64,000 nt of DNA, from positions 1 to 64,000 of the forward strand of contig CANQBX010000012.1 in the NCBI GenBank assembly GCA_947589095.1, given 5' to 3'. Below the pieces are notes generated by a model. The model searched no databases. It worked only from the letters and a program-made list of their open reading frames with translations, and had not been told where the DNA came from. Below are positions 33,016-41,913 of this stretch, piece after piece. Position 1 is the stretch's first letter. The number at the start of each line of letters is the position of its first letter. A program made the translations under genes and the position numbers. Origin of the DNA: an uncultured Lachnospiraceae bacterium. Its GTDB lineage: Bacteria > Bacillota > Clostridia > Lachnospirales > Lachnospiraceae.

Positions 33016-33232
33016 ATTTTGAAGGCAGATTTTGGAATTGCCGGAGCTTCTTTGAGCGGCACGGGCGGCCGGAAAACGGATGATCGGGGATATACGGATA
33101 GATGAAAAGTGGATGGCAGAAATAGCACGACAGCCTGAAAGAGATGAACTGATAGCGTGGATAATCGGCAGTAGATGAATCGGAAGTGTGTATGGAGAGC
33201 CGGAAAGCGGAAAGTACAAGGAGGGCATCTGC

Positions 33233-33745
33233 GTGAATTTGCGACTGGTAAAAGCGTCGTATGACAATAAGACGCTGGTCTGCGACATGATGGAGGAATG
33301 GTACGCCTCCGGCGAGCATATTGTTCCGTGGGCGATCACGAAAACGGACTGCCACGACTATGACCGCTTTCTGGCCGGTCTGGAGCTGAAGGAAGAAGAA
33401 GACGGAAAGGTTCCCGATTCCACTTTTTTCTGCCTGGATACGGACCGGAACATCTTAGTGGGAGCGGTCAATATTCGGCACCGCTTAAACGACCGCCTTC
33501 TGCTGGACGGCGGACATATTGGCGACGGCGTCCGGCCCTCGGAGCGCGGCAAGGGAGTCGCCACGGCCATGATCGGCCTGGCGCTTGAGGAATGCAGGAA
33601 GCTCGGGATCCGCCGGGTGCTTATGGCGTGCGATAAGGATAACATTGCTTCCGCCAGAAGCATTGTCAAAAACGGCGGTATGCTGGAAAATGAAGTCGTT
33701 GTGGACGGAGAGACGGTGCAGAGATACTGGATATCTGTCTCTTAA
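33233..33745 (+). CDS. GNAT-family N-acetyltransferase
   Basis: I place the start at GTG 33233 (NLRLVKASYD follows) because AAGGAGGG (33218-33225) is well spaced; the product has 170 residues. The acetyl-CoA-binding loop is seen as VRPSERGKGVATAMI, followed by LGIRRVLMACDKDN and a C-terminal strand. It resembles the YjgM/acyl-CoA type that modifies small amines, but the substrate cannot be read. It stands alone between deoB and the phosphotransferase gene. Confidence 0.85.
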   Translation: MNLRLVKASYDNKTLVCDMMEEWYASGEHIVPWAITKTDCHDYDRFLAGLELKEEEDGKVPDSTFFCLDTDRNILVGAVNIRHRLNDRLLLDGGHIGDGVRPSERGKGVATAMIGLALEECRKLGIRRVLMACDKDNIASARSIVKNGGMLENEVVVDGETVQRYWISVS

Positions 33746-33902
33746 ATGCTCCTGCACCGTTGTACACAGAACTGGGAATTCTGGTGATGAGCATTTATGA
33801 TTTTCTTCTGCGAGAAGATAGATTGGAGGGAAAGATCTGATTCGAAGCTGCCTTTGATGTAGTAACTGGTTTATGACAATAATGTGTGAAGGAAACAGAA
33901 CG

Positions 33903-34694
33903 ATGAAGAATTCATGGCTTCCGCCAGAGATTGAAAAGAAAGTGAACGGCCTGCCCTATACGGAGAATACCACTGGTATGTCCGGGGCAGGCGTACTTAT
34001 GTATGAGGATATGGTCTTAAAGATCCAGCCTGTTGCCCCATGGACGGAGCGCGAGGTGACGATGCTTCAGTGGCTTGCGGGCAAAGTCCCCGCGCCGGAG
34101 GTGATCGCCTGTGAAGAGCGGGAAGGGAAGATCTATTTGCTGATGACGCGGGTGAAGGGAAAAATGGCGTGCGACGAAGAATTTCTCGACCGGCCTGAGG
34201 TGCTGATCCCGCGCCTGGCAGAGGCGATGCATATGCTGTGGAATGTGGATGTGTCGTCTTGTCCGGTCATGCGGGATCAGGAGACAGAACTTGCGGAGGC
34301 GCGGTTCCGCGTGGAACATGGTCTGGTGGACATGGACAATGTGGAGCCGGCCACCTTTGGGCCGGGCGGATTTAAGGATCCGGAAGCGCTGCTTTACTGG
34401 CTTGAGAATAACCGGCCGTCCTATGAACCGGTGCTGTCCCACGGCGATTTCTGCCTGCCAAACGTATTCTTCACGGAGACCGGGATCGGTGGCTTTATCG
34501 ATCTGGGGGACGCCGGCGTGGGCGACCGCTGGCGCGATATCGCACTGTGCCGCCGGAGCCTGCGGAGCAATATGGAAGGGAAATACGCGTCGGTAAAACG
34601 CAGGGTGGACGCGGACCGGCTTTTTGACGCGCTGGACGTCGCGCCGGATCCGGAGAAACTTAAGTGGTATCTGCTTCTGGACGAGTTGTTCTGA
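33903..34694 (+). CDS. APH(3')-family aminoglycoside phosphotransferase-like kinase
   Basis: Start chosen at ATG 33903 after AAGGAAA; 263 residues. Motifs follow the APH(3') pattern: Gly-rich start (TGMSGAGVLMYED), DMVLKIQ with the ATP-binding Lys, catalytic loop HGDFCLPN (Asp as base, Asn for metal), and GFIDLGDAGVGDRWRDIALC with metal-binding Asp. The family phosphorylates aminoglycosides such as kanamycin; chromosomal clostridial homologues may act on other substrates. No mobile element flanks it, so a resident gene is likely. Resistance should not be assumed. Confidence 0.85.
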   Translation: MKNSWLPPEIEKKVNGLPYTENTTGMSGAGVLMYEDMVLKIQPVAPWTEREVTMLQWLAGKVPAPEVIACEEREGKIYLLMTRVKGKMACDEEFLDRPEVLIPRLAEAMHMLWNVDVSSCPVMRDQETELAEARFRVEHGLVDMDNVEPATFGPGGFKDPEALLYWLENNRPSYEPVLSHGDFCLPNVFFTETGIGGFIDLGDAGVGDRWRDIALCRRSLRSNMEGKYASVKRRVDADRLFDALDVAPDPEKLKWYLLLDELF

Positions 34695-34697
34695 GAG

Positions 34698-34735
34698 AAG
34701 CGGAAAGCAATCCCCTGTTCCGGCCGCTTGTTTTT
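34698..34735 (+). terminator. terminator after the phosphotransferase gene
   Basis: AAGCGG (34698-34703) pairs with CCGCTT (34724-34729), helped by inner GGAA/TTCC pairing, and GTTTTTC follows. Confidence 0.55.
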
Positions 34736-34800
34736 CTATCAGGCGAAGTATGAACTTTTAAGATTATGGCTGAAAATGGGACCGGCCGGGATTTGACGGC

Positions 34801-34829
34801 TTGCGTCCCTTACATTTTTATGCTATGAT
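34801..34829 (+). promoter_or_regulatory. promoter of the pyrimidine genes
   Basis: TTGCGT (34801-34806), 17-bp spacer, TATGAT (34824-34829), about 75 bp before pyrF. A better -35 (TTGACG, 34793) is too far from this -10. I saw no clear PyrR-type attenuator in the short leader. Confidence 0.4.
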
Positions 34830-34902
34830 GGTAAACTGATATGACAAACTTCCATGCGCTGCTTAAGCGGTGCATCTACATCATGATGCCCAGGAGGACG
34901 AG

Positions 34903-35820
34903 ATGATTCAGAAACTGATCGAGAAGATTCAGAAGACCAAAGCACCGATCTGTGTGGGACTGGATCCCATGCTCAGCTACATTCCGGAACACATTACAAA
35001 GAGAGCCTATGCCGAACTCGGCGAGACCCTGGAGGGGGCGGCCGAGGCCATCTGGCAGTTTAATAAAGAAATCGTGGACAATGTCTGGGATCTGATACCG
35101 GCAGTGAAGCCGCAGATCGCCATGTACGAGCAGTTCGGAATCCCGGGGCTTGCGGTATATAAGAAAACGGTGGACTACTGCCGGAGCAAAGGACTGATCG
35201 TCATCGGCGACGCCAAGCGCGGCGATATCGGCTCCACATCCGCGGCCTACGCGACGGCCCATCTGGGACATGTGAAGGTGGGTTCGGCTGTTCTGGCTGG
35301 ATTTGACACAGATTTTGTGACGGTGAATCCGTATCTGGGTACTGACGGCGTAAAACCGTTCGTGGATGTATGCGCGGCAGAAGATAAGGGAATCTTTGTG
35401 CTGGTGAAGACCTCTAATCCGTCCAGCGGCGAGTTCCAGGACAGGCGGATCGACGGCCGGCCTCTGTACGAGCTGGTGGCCGATAAAGTGGTGGAATGGG
35501 GCAGCGCTTCCATGGACGGAACCTACAGCAACGTCGGCGCGGTAGTCGGGGCTACCTACCCGGAGATGAGTAAGATCCTGCGTAAACAGATGCCGAACAC
35601 TTATTTCCTGGTGCCGGGTTACGGCGCTCAGGGCGGCACGGCCCAGGATCTGAAATACTGCTTCAATGAGGACGGCCTGGGAGCTATCGTGAATTCCTCC
35701 CGCGGCATCATCGCGGCTTATAAGAAGGCGCCGTATGATAAGTTCGGAGCGGAGCATTTCGGCGAGGCGTCCCGGCAGGCTGTGATCGATATGGTCGCGG
35801 ATATTGGGAGCGTATTGTAA
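34903..35820 (+). CDS. pyrF: orotidine 5'-phosphate decarboxylase (long, type 2)
   Basis: Start at 34903 after CCAGGAGGAC; 305 residues, the length of the type 2 family. Motifs include ICVGLDPML, VKPQIAMYEQFG and the catalytic IGDAKRGDIGSTSAAYA (Asp-Lys-Asp array). It decarboxylates OMP to UMP, the last step of UMP synthesis. pyrK, pyrD and pyrE follow on the same strand, giving the order F-K-D-E common in Clostridia. Confidence 0.96.
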   Translation: MIQKLIEKIQKTKAPICVGLDPMLSYIPEHITKRAYAELGETLEGAAEAIWQFNKEIVDNVWDLIPAVKPQIAMYEQFGIPGLAVYKKTVDYCRSKGLIVIGDAKRGDIGSTSAAYATAHLGHVKVGSAVLAGFDTDFVTVNPYLGTDGVKPFVDVCAAEDKGIFVLVKTSNPSSGEFQDRRIDGRPLYELVADKVVEWGSASMDGTYSNVGAVVGATYPEMSKILRKQMPNTYFLVPGYGAQGGTAQDLKYCFNEDGLGAIVNSSRGIIAAYKKAPYDKFGAEHFGEASRQAVIDMVADIGSVL

Positions 35821-35967
35821 ACGCTGCGCAGAATCTTGCTTTTCCCAGTGATCTGTAGATAGAAGCGTTTTATTGGTGAACTATGATTGTTGTAAGTGCG
35901 GTTCTGCATAAGCTGTACTTTGAAGAAGTAAAGAATTGTGTTTAGCGTTAATTAAGTAGGAGTATCT

Positions 35968-36747
35968 ATGTCTAAGATAAAAATGACTGCAAAAGTCGTC
36001 AGCCAGGAGATGATCGGCACCGACATCTACAGTATGTGGATCCAGGCTGAGGGGATCGCGGCCCAGACCCGCGCGGGTCAGTTTGTCTCGGTCTACACGA
36101 AGGACGCGTCGAAGCTTCTTCCGCGGCCCATCAGTATCTGTGAGATCGACCGAGAGGCGGGCACATTGCGCCTGGTCTACCGGATCGCCGGAGGCGGCAC
36201 GAAGGAGTTCTCCGGATACAGAGCCGGGGATACGGTCACGGTGCTGGGCCCCCTGGGAAACGGCTTCCCGGAGATCGCGGCGGACCGGCATGCGTTTCTG
36301 ATCGGCGGCGGTATCGGAATCCCGCCGATGCTGGAGCTGGCGAAGGAATTACATTGTGAGAAGACGGCGGTTCTCGGTTACCGGGACGCGCAGCTTTTCC
36401 TGAAAGAGGAATTCGAATCTTATGCGAAAGTAGTCGTCGCTACCGAAGACGGCAGTGTGGGCACGAAGGGAAATGTGCTGGACGCGATCCGGGAACAGGG
36501 ACTGACGGACTCTGACTCCGTCATCCTTGCCTGCGGCCCCACGCCCATGCTTCGCGCGCTGAAGGCCTTCGCGGCGGAGCATCGGATCGAATGCTGGCTG
36601 TCCCTGGAAGAACGAATGGCCTGCGGCGTCGGCGCGTGCCTGGCCTGCGTCTGTCAGACCGGCGAAGTGGACGCCCATTCGAATGTACACAATAAGCGGA
36701 TCTGCAAGGACGGGCCGGTGTTTGAGGCCGGGGAGGTGGAACTGTGA
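35968..36747 (+). CDS. pyrK: dihydroorotate dehydrogenase electron-transfer subunit
   Basis: The 259-residue protein starts after TAGGAG. It has an FAD-binding domain (LPRPISICEIDREAG), an NAD-binding domain (FLIGGGIGIPPMLELA) and a C-terminal [2Fe-2S] cluster (CGVGACLACVC ... KRICKDGPVF). It passes electrons from PyrD to NAD+. The last codons overlap the GTG start of pyrD, so the subunits are translationally coupled. Confidence 0.95.
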   Translation: MSKIKMTAKVVSQEMIGTDIYSMWIQAEGIAAQTRAGQFVSVYTKDASKLLPRPISICEIDREAGTLRLVYRIAGGGTKEFSGYRAGDTVTVLGPLGNGFPEIAADRHAFLIGGGIGIPPMLELAKELHCEKTAVLGYRDAQLFLKEEFESYAKVVVATEDGSVGTKGNVLDAIREQGLTDSDSVILACGPTPMLRALKAFAAEHRIECWLSLEERMACGVGACLACVCQTGEVDAHSNVHNKRICKDGPVFEAGEVEL

Positions 36748-37649
36748 TCGATACGAGAGTGACCATCGCCGGCGTGGAACTGAAGAATCCGGTCATGACG
36801 GCTTCCGGAACCTTCGGTTCCGGGGAAGAATATTCGGAATTTGTGGACTTAAGCCGCCTGGGCGCCGTGGTGACCAAGGGCGTCGCCAATGTCCCCTGGC
36901 CGGGAAATCCGACGCCCCGCGTCGCCGAGGTCTACGGCGGGATGCTGAACGCCATCGGCCTGCAGAATCCGGGCGTTGATGTGTTTGCGCGGCGGGATAT
37001 TCCGTTTCTGAAGAGATACGATACGAAGATCGTGGTCAATGTCTGCGGGCGTACCGCGGAAGACTATATCGACGTGGTGGAGCGGCTGGGCGACGAGCCG
37101 GTAGATCTGCTGGAGATCAATATTTCCTGTCCCAATGTGAAGGAGGGCGGCATCGCTTTCGGACAGGATCCAAAGGCAGTGGAGGATATTACCCGGCAGG
37201 TGAAGAGCCACGCCAGGCAGCCGATCATCATGAAGCTGAGCCCCAATGTGACCGATATTACGGTCATGGCGAAGGCGGCGGAGGCCGGCGGCGCGGACGC
37301 GGTCTCACTGATCAATACGCTGACCGGCATGAAGATCGATATCCATAAGAGGACGTTCACGCTGGCCAATAAGACCGGTGGTATGTCCGGCCCGGCCATC
37401 AAGCCGATCGCGGTGCGTATGGTCTATCAGGCGGCCAACGCGGTGAAGCTGCCCATTATCGGCATGGGCGGGATCGCGACGGCGGAGGACGCCATCGAGT
37501 TTCTGCTGGCGGGCGCGACGGCGGTTTCCGTTGGAACCGCGAATTTCTTCAATCCTTGCGCAACGGTGGAGATCGTGGAAGGAATTGAGAACTATATGAA
37601 AAAATATGGGATCGCCGATGTGAAAGAACTGATCGGCGCGGTCAGGTGA
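36744..37649 (+). CDS. pyrD: dihydroorotate dehydrogenase, NAD-dependent catalytic subunit
   Basis: The 301-residue protein starts at GTG 36744, overlapping pyrK by 4 bp (GTGA). It is the class 1B (PyrDB) enzyme: LKNPVMTASGTFGSG near the N-terminus, NISCPNVKEGGIAFGQDP with the catalytic Cys, and GMGGIATAEDAIEFLLAGA in the FMN phosphate-binding region. It oxidises dihydroorotate to orotate as a heterotetramer with PyrK. Confidence 0.96.
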   Translation: MIDTRVTIAGVELKNPVMTASGTFGSGEEYSEFVDLSRLGAVVTKGVANVPWPGNPTPRVAEVYGGMLNAIGLQNPGVDVFARRDIPFLKRYDTKIVVNVCGRTAEDYIDVVERLGDEPVDLLEINISCPNVKEGGIAFGQDPKAVEDITRQVKSHARQPIIMKLSPNVTDITVMAKAAEAGGADAVSLINTLTGMKIDIHKRTFTLANKTGGMSGPAIKPIAVRMVYQAANAVKLPIIGMGGIATAEDAIEFLLAGATAVSVGTANFFNPCATVEIVEGIENYMKKYGIADVKELIGAVR

Positions 37650-37849
37650 TATAAAGTCGGAGCCGCATGTATGGAATCGGATAAGACTTTGTGCAAAGCA
37701 GAGCAGCCGGCAGTCGGTTATTGGCAGCCGATGCAGTTTTAAGTAAAGAAAACTGCAGTTGGGCTGGATAAAAGAATATTACAGAAACAGAAAAATAACT
37801 CGTGAAGCACGGAGAATTGCAGCAAGATAGTAAAAGGAGAAATGTGGTA

Positions 37850-38524
37850 ATGGAAAAGTATAAACAGGAATTTATAGAGTTCATGGTGGAAAGCAACGTG
37901 CTGAAATTCGGCGATTTTACCTTGAAAAGTGGGAGAAAGTCCCCGTTTTTTATGAACGCGGGCGCCTATGTGACCGGCTCCCACCTGATGCGTCTGGGCC
38001 GCTACTACGCGGCGGCGATCCACGAGCATTACGGAGATGATTTTGACGTACTCTTCGGGCCGGCGTATAAGGGCATTCCGCTGAGCGTGGCGACGGTGAT
38101 CGCGTTCCATGAGATGTACGGCAAAGAGATCCGTTACTGCTCCAACCGCAAGGAAGTCAAGGATCACGGCGATACCGGGATCCTGCTGGGCAGCAGGCTG
38201 CAGGACGGCGACAAGGTCGTCATTATTGAGGATGTGACTACCTCCGGCAAGTCGATCGAGGAGACGTTTCCGATCCTGAAGGCCCAGGGCGACGTAACGA
38301 TCGTTGGACTGATGGTGTCCTTGAACCGTATGGAGCGGGGCAAAGGCGAGAAGAGCGCCCTGGAGGAGATCAAGGAGCTTTACGGCATCGAGGCCAACGC
38401 GATCGTGACCATGGCGGACGTGGTGGAGCATCTGTATAACCGGGAATGCCAGGGGCGGATCGTGATCGACGATACATTGAAAGCGGCGATCGACGCATAT
38501 TATGAGCAGTACGGCGCAAAATGA
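37850..38524 (+). CDS. pyrE: orotate phosphoribosyltransferase
   Basis: Start at 37850 after AAAAGGAGA; 224 residues. Seen are FTLKSGRKSPFFMNAGAY and the PRPP-binding loop VVIIEDVTTSGKSIEE. It converts orotate and PRPP to OMP. It is separated from pyrD by a 200-bp gap that holds a perfect hairpin (TGCAGTTTT/AAAACTGCA, 37732-37757) without a T-run; this might set the pyrE level or stabilise mRNA. Confidence 0.95.
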   Translation: MEKYKQEFIEFMVESNVLKFGDFTLKSGRKSPFFMNAGAYVTGSHLMRLGRYYAAAIHEHYGDDFDVLFGPAYKGIPLSVATVIAFHEMYGKEIRYCSNRKEVKDHGDTGILLGSRLQDGDKVVIIEDVTTSGKSIEETFPILKAQGDVTIVGLMVSLNRMERGKGEKSALEEIKELYGIEANAIVTMADVVEHLYNRECQGRIVIDDTLKAAIDAYYEQYGAK

Positions 38525-38625
38525 AGACCGGCGCGGTCAGGTTTCTGTTGTTTCGGAACGCCGGGTCGTCCTGGTATGCTGGAATCGAAACCGTGCTCGC
38601 ATGAAAGCGTGCAGAAGGGAGAAGA

Positions 38626-38778
38626 ATGATGGAGAAGGTCTATAGAACGATGAGAAATACCGGAGCGGCCAATATTGCGGTCGGCATCATCATGATCGTG
38701 GCGGGACTCAGCGCCGGGATCGTAGCGATCGTCAGCGGGGCGGTTCTGCTTAAGAGAAAATCAGAGCTGACGTTCTGA
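38626..38778 (+). CDS. 50-residue membrane protein, missed by the ORF track
   Basis: ATG 38626 (or the next codon, also ATG) follows GAAGGGAG. The 50-residue product begins MMEKVYRTMRNTGAAN, has one hydrophobic helix (about 17-42, IAVGIIMIVAGLSAGIVAIV) and ends LLKRKSELTF. The helix contains small residues throughout. I recall very similar short proteins in other Lachnospiraceae, which supports it being real. It lies between pyrE and the VanZ gene. Function unknown. Confidence 0.7.
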   Translation: MMEKVYRTMRNTGAANIAVGIIMIVAGLSAGIVAIVSGAVLLKRKSELTF

Positions 38779-38858
38779 TCATACTTCAGGATGCGGGAAA
38801 GGACGCCTGCGGCGCAGCTTACTGCATCCGCCGTGACGGATTAGACTGGAGCACAATT

Positions 38859-39329
38859 ATGTTTTCAAAATATACGAAGAACCAGAGGCGCGTCCTTGTG
38901 GTATTTTTCCTGTACCTGTCCGTGCTGATCTATCTGGTGCTGTTTTCCGAGACTTACCGGAGGGGCGGAGGTCTCGGCGGTTATGCCTATAATCTGGAGC
39001 CGTTTAAGGAGATACGGCGGTTTTACGGAAATATCGAGCAGCTGGGATTCAGGGCGGTGTTTGTCAATCTGGCCGGGAACATCCTTGCGTTTATTCCCTT
39101 TGCTTTTTTCCTTCCTGTAGTCAGCGAGAAGGCAGGAGGATTTTTTCAGACAGTGTTTCTCACCTTCATTTTAAGCCTGTGTATCGAGTGTACGCAACTT
39201 GTTACGAAGGTGGGAAGCTTTGATGTGGATGATCTGATACTGAATACGGCGGGCGGGCTGATCGGCTATCTGCTGCACTGGATCGGCCAGCGGATCTGGA
39301 TGAGGAGGAAATCAGGTGCCGGGACATAA
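38859..39329 (+). CDS. VanZ-family membrane protein
   Basis: The 156-residue protein has about four hydrophobic helices and the VanZ pattern YNLEPFKEIRRF, VNLAGNILAFIPFAFFLP and the end SLCIECTQLVTKVGSFDVDDLILNTAGGLIGY. VanZ proteins are widespread in Firmicutes; the founding member gives low-level teicoplanin resistance, but most have no known role. The next gene overlaps its end by 14 bp. Confidence 0.88.
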   Translation: MFSKYTKNQRRVLVVFFLYLSVLIYLVLFSETYRRGGGLGGYAYNLEPFKEIRRFYGNIEQLGFRAVFVNLAGNILAFIPFAFFLPVVSEKAGGFFQTVFLTFILSLCIECTQLVTKVGSFDVDDLILNTAGGLIGYLLHWIGQRIWMRRKSGAGT

Positions 39330-39756
39330 GAATAGCAGGTTCAGGCCGAAGCGTCGTCCTCTGTCCGAAGAGGAGCGGGAGGCGCTTAAGGCCAGGCAGG
39401 AGCGGAAGGAACGGAATATCCGGGAGCAGAAGGAAGCGGCCGCCAGCCGCGTATCCTATGTGCGCAAGCCTGTTTCCGGGCGGAGCGTCATCGGAACGGT
39501 TCTGACGGTGATCGCCCTCGCTTTTGGCGGGTATTGCCTTTATCTTGGCTATGACACGTATGGGCAGGTGCCGTTTTCGGCCGGCGGTCCGGCGCTCTGC
39601 AGCATGCTTTGCGGCGCGGCGGCATTTGTATATCACATCTGTGCCCTGCGGGAGCGGGACACGAACGGAATCCTGTCTAAAATTGGAATTGTTCTTGCGG
39701 CGGCGCTGCTTCTTGCGTGGATTGCGATTTTAGTAATCGGAACACAGGGATTATAA
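39316..39756 (+). CDS. DUF6142-like membrane protein
   Basis: Starts at GTG 39316, inside the end of the VanZ gene, after GAGGAGGAAATCA. The 146-residue protein has a very basic, charged N-terminal half (EEREALKARQERKERNIREQKE, probably helical) and three hydrophobic helices (about 58-80, 90-112, 122-142). It resembles DUF6142 as I recall that family. The tight overlap with vanZ suggests co-expression. Function unknown. Confidence 0.7.
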   Translation: MPGHKNSRFRPKRRPLSEEEREALKARQERKERNIREQKEAAASRVSYVRKPVSGRSVIGTVLTVIALAFGGYCLYLGYDTYGQVPFSAGGPALCSMLCGAAAFVYHICALRERDTNGILSKIGIVLAAALLLAWIAILVIGTQGL

Positions 39757-39840
39757 GAAATTCGTTATCATAGAATTCCTGCGGGAGAATGCACAGGCCT
39801 GCAGGTAATCGTGAATTTCAGCAGAAAAGAGGTAACAGGG

Positions 39841-41913
39841 ATGGATTATCGTGAATTCTGGCAGGAGGAAAATGAATCCGTGCGGGAGCGGTATGAGCTT
39901 TCTGTTGAGCGGCTCGGCCTGATCCGGACGGAGGAGACGGTACCGGAGCCTTTTCGGGCATATTTCAAGGCGGTGGCGGAGTTTATGACGGACGCAGCGC
40001 TGGTGTATGAGATGAACGACACCGGGGCGTTCCGGGAGATGCCGCTTGACAGGCTGAAACAGGTGAATGAGGCACTGTACCATGGCATTCTGCCCGGAGC
40101 GTATGATACCAGCTACGCAAATCCCTCCTATGCGGCGGCCCAGTTGGGAGAGGATTACGGAAAGCTGCTTTCCTATCTTTTGTCGGAGATCCGCGGGCAG
40201 ATCGTATTCGCCCATGAGTGCCGGCTTACGGAGCTGACCATTTTAAATGAGCTGTTCATTGAAATTTATAATATGTTTGAGGAAGAGGAACTTCCCTCGC
40301 CGGAACGGATCCAGGAGACGATTTACTGGTTTATCAGCGATTATACGGATCTGACGGCGGAGTACCGGCTGCGGGAGCAGGTGGATCCGGCACTTTCATT
40401 TGCGAAAGACATCGTGACGGGGGCGGATCTGTCGGATCTGCGGTACCTCTATTTCTATGGGGAATATGTGTCCGAGGAAGAACTGAAGATCGCCCGCTTC
40501 ATGAACTCGCTGCCGCAGAAGACCATCGACTGCATGGCGGACACTTATACGGAGGGCTATCGGATAGGCTTTACCGTTATGAATGTGGATCTGTCGAAGA
40601 AGAAAAGCGTGGCGGTGGTCTATGAGCTGGGCTACGAGCGGATGTTGAAGAAGGCGATCGAGAATTTTACCGCTATGGGTCTGGATGTGATCGTCTATCG
40701 CGGCGGCGTCTGGTCCATGGACCGGCAGGGCGGCCGCAGGGCCGGCTATCACGGTACATCCCCCAACCGGCAGTATGATTACGACCATCGCTTTGACAGC
40801 GCGGTCTATTACCAGAAGGCGTATACGGACCGCAGGCAGGCGGTGCTGGGCACGGTCTATGAGACGTATAAAAAGCAGTGTGCGGATTACGCGGGACCGG
40901 CGGTCATCGAGACCTTCGGCGAAGCCGGTTTTGAGCCTGTGAACAAGCCGGAGGCGTGGGCGCTCACGGAGAAGCAGGAGAAGCTGAAGGTAGCGGCGGC
41001 GGGCACGGCGGCCCTGCTGCGGGAGAAATATATCCCCAGCGATGAGACCAGCTTCACGATCATCGCGTTCCCGAAGCCGTCCATCGGCCCGGATTTCGAG
41101 GAAATATTTGCGGAGACCATCCGCATCAATACGCTGGATTATGAACTGTATAAGAAGATCCAGCAGAATATCATTGACCGTCTGGATCAGGCGGAATACG
41201 TGATCGTCACCGGCGCCGGGGACAATCACACGCATATGAAGGTGATGCTGCATAAGCTTTCCGACCCGGCGGCCCAGACGAATTTCGAGAACTGCGTGGC
41301 GGATGTGAATATACCGCTGGGAGAAGTATTTACTTCCCCGGTGCTTACCGGAACCGAGGGCGTGCTGGAGGTCAGCAGCGTCTATATCGGCGAGTTCCAG
41401 TTTAAGAACCTGCATATGGAATTTAAAGACGGGAAGATCACGGATTACAGCTGCGCCAACTTTGACGACCCGGCGGAGAATAAGAAGCTTTTAAAGCAGA
41501 TGATCCTGCAGAACCACGGCACGCTGCCCATCGGGGAGTTTGCCATCGGTACTAACACGGTCGCTTACGCCATGGCCCGGCGGTTCGGCATCATCGACCG
41601 TCTGCCGATCCTGATCGTGGAGAAAATGGGACCGCATTTCGCGGTGGGAGACACCTGCTACAGCCGCGCGGAGGATTCGCCCATGTATAATCCCAACGGC
41701 AAAGAAGTGATCGCCAGGGAGAACGAGTGCTCGGCGCTGCGCCGTACGGAGCCGGAGAAGGCGTATTTTAACTGCCATACGGACATCACGATCCCCTATC
41801 CGGAGATCGGCGAGATCTATGGCGTGACGGCGGAGGGGGAGAAGCTGCCGGTCATTGCCGGCGGGCGGTTCGTCGTGCCGGGGACGGAGCTTTTAAATGA
41901 GGCGCTGGAATAG
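39841..41913 (+). CDS. M29-family aminopeptidase
   Basis: Start taken at ATG 39841 after AGAGG; 690 residues. The C-terminal half contains the M29 (thermophilic aminopeptidase) pattern: NVDIPLGEVFTSP-like run VNIPLGEVFTSPVLTGTEG with a metal Glu, IGEFAIGTNTVAY, and HFAVGDTCYS with a metal His. The N-terminal half (about 1-330) is a long extension compared with classical 410-residue M29 enzymes but is shared, as I recall, with clostridial relatives. It removes N-terminal residues from peptides in the cytoplasm. The acyltransferase ATG follows its stop directly. Confidence 0.85.
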   Translation: MDYREFWQEENESVRERYELSVERLGLIRTEETVPEPFRAYFKAVAEFMTDAALVYEMNDTGAFREMPLDRLKQVNEALYHGILPGAYDTSYANPSYAAAQLGEDYGKLLSYLLSEIRGQIVFAHECRLTELTILNELFIEIYNMFEEEELPSPERIQETIYWFISDYTDLTAEYRLREQVDPALSFAKDIVTGADLSDLRYLYFYGEYVSEEELKIARFMNSLPQKTIDCMADTYTEGYRIGFTVMNVDLSKKKSVAVVYELGYERMLKKAIENFTAMGLDVIVYRGGVWSMDRQGGRRAGYHGTSPNRQYDYDHRFDSAVYYQKAYTDRRQAVLGTVYETYKKQCADYAGPAVIETFGEAGFEPVNKPEAWALTEKQEKLKVAAAGTAALLREKYIPSDETSFTIIAFPKPSIGPDFEEIFAETIRINTLDYELYKKIQQNIIDRLDQAEYVIVTGAGDNHTHMKVMLHKLSDPAAQTNFENCVADVNIPLGEVFTSPVLTGTEGVLEVSSVYIGEFQFKNLHMEFKDGKITDYSCANFDDPAENKKLLKQMILQNHGTLPIGEFAIGTNTVAYAMARRFGIIDRLPILIVEKMGPHFAVGDTCYSRAEDSPMYNPNGKEVIARENECSALRRTEPEKAYFNCHTDITIPYPEIGEIYGVTAEGEKLPVIAGGRFVVPGTELLNEALE

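Noticed and set aside
33903-34694. acquired aminoglycoside resistance gene
   Set aside because: The kinase motifs are right, but no insertion sequence, integron or composition shift flanks it, so acquired resistance is not supported.
37802-37849. longer N-terminus for PyrE as listed in the ORF track
   Set aside because: AAAAGGAGA is placed for the ATG at 37850, and the shorter protein matches the family length.
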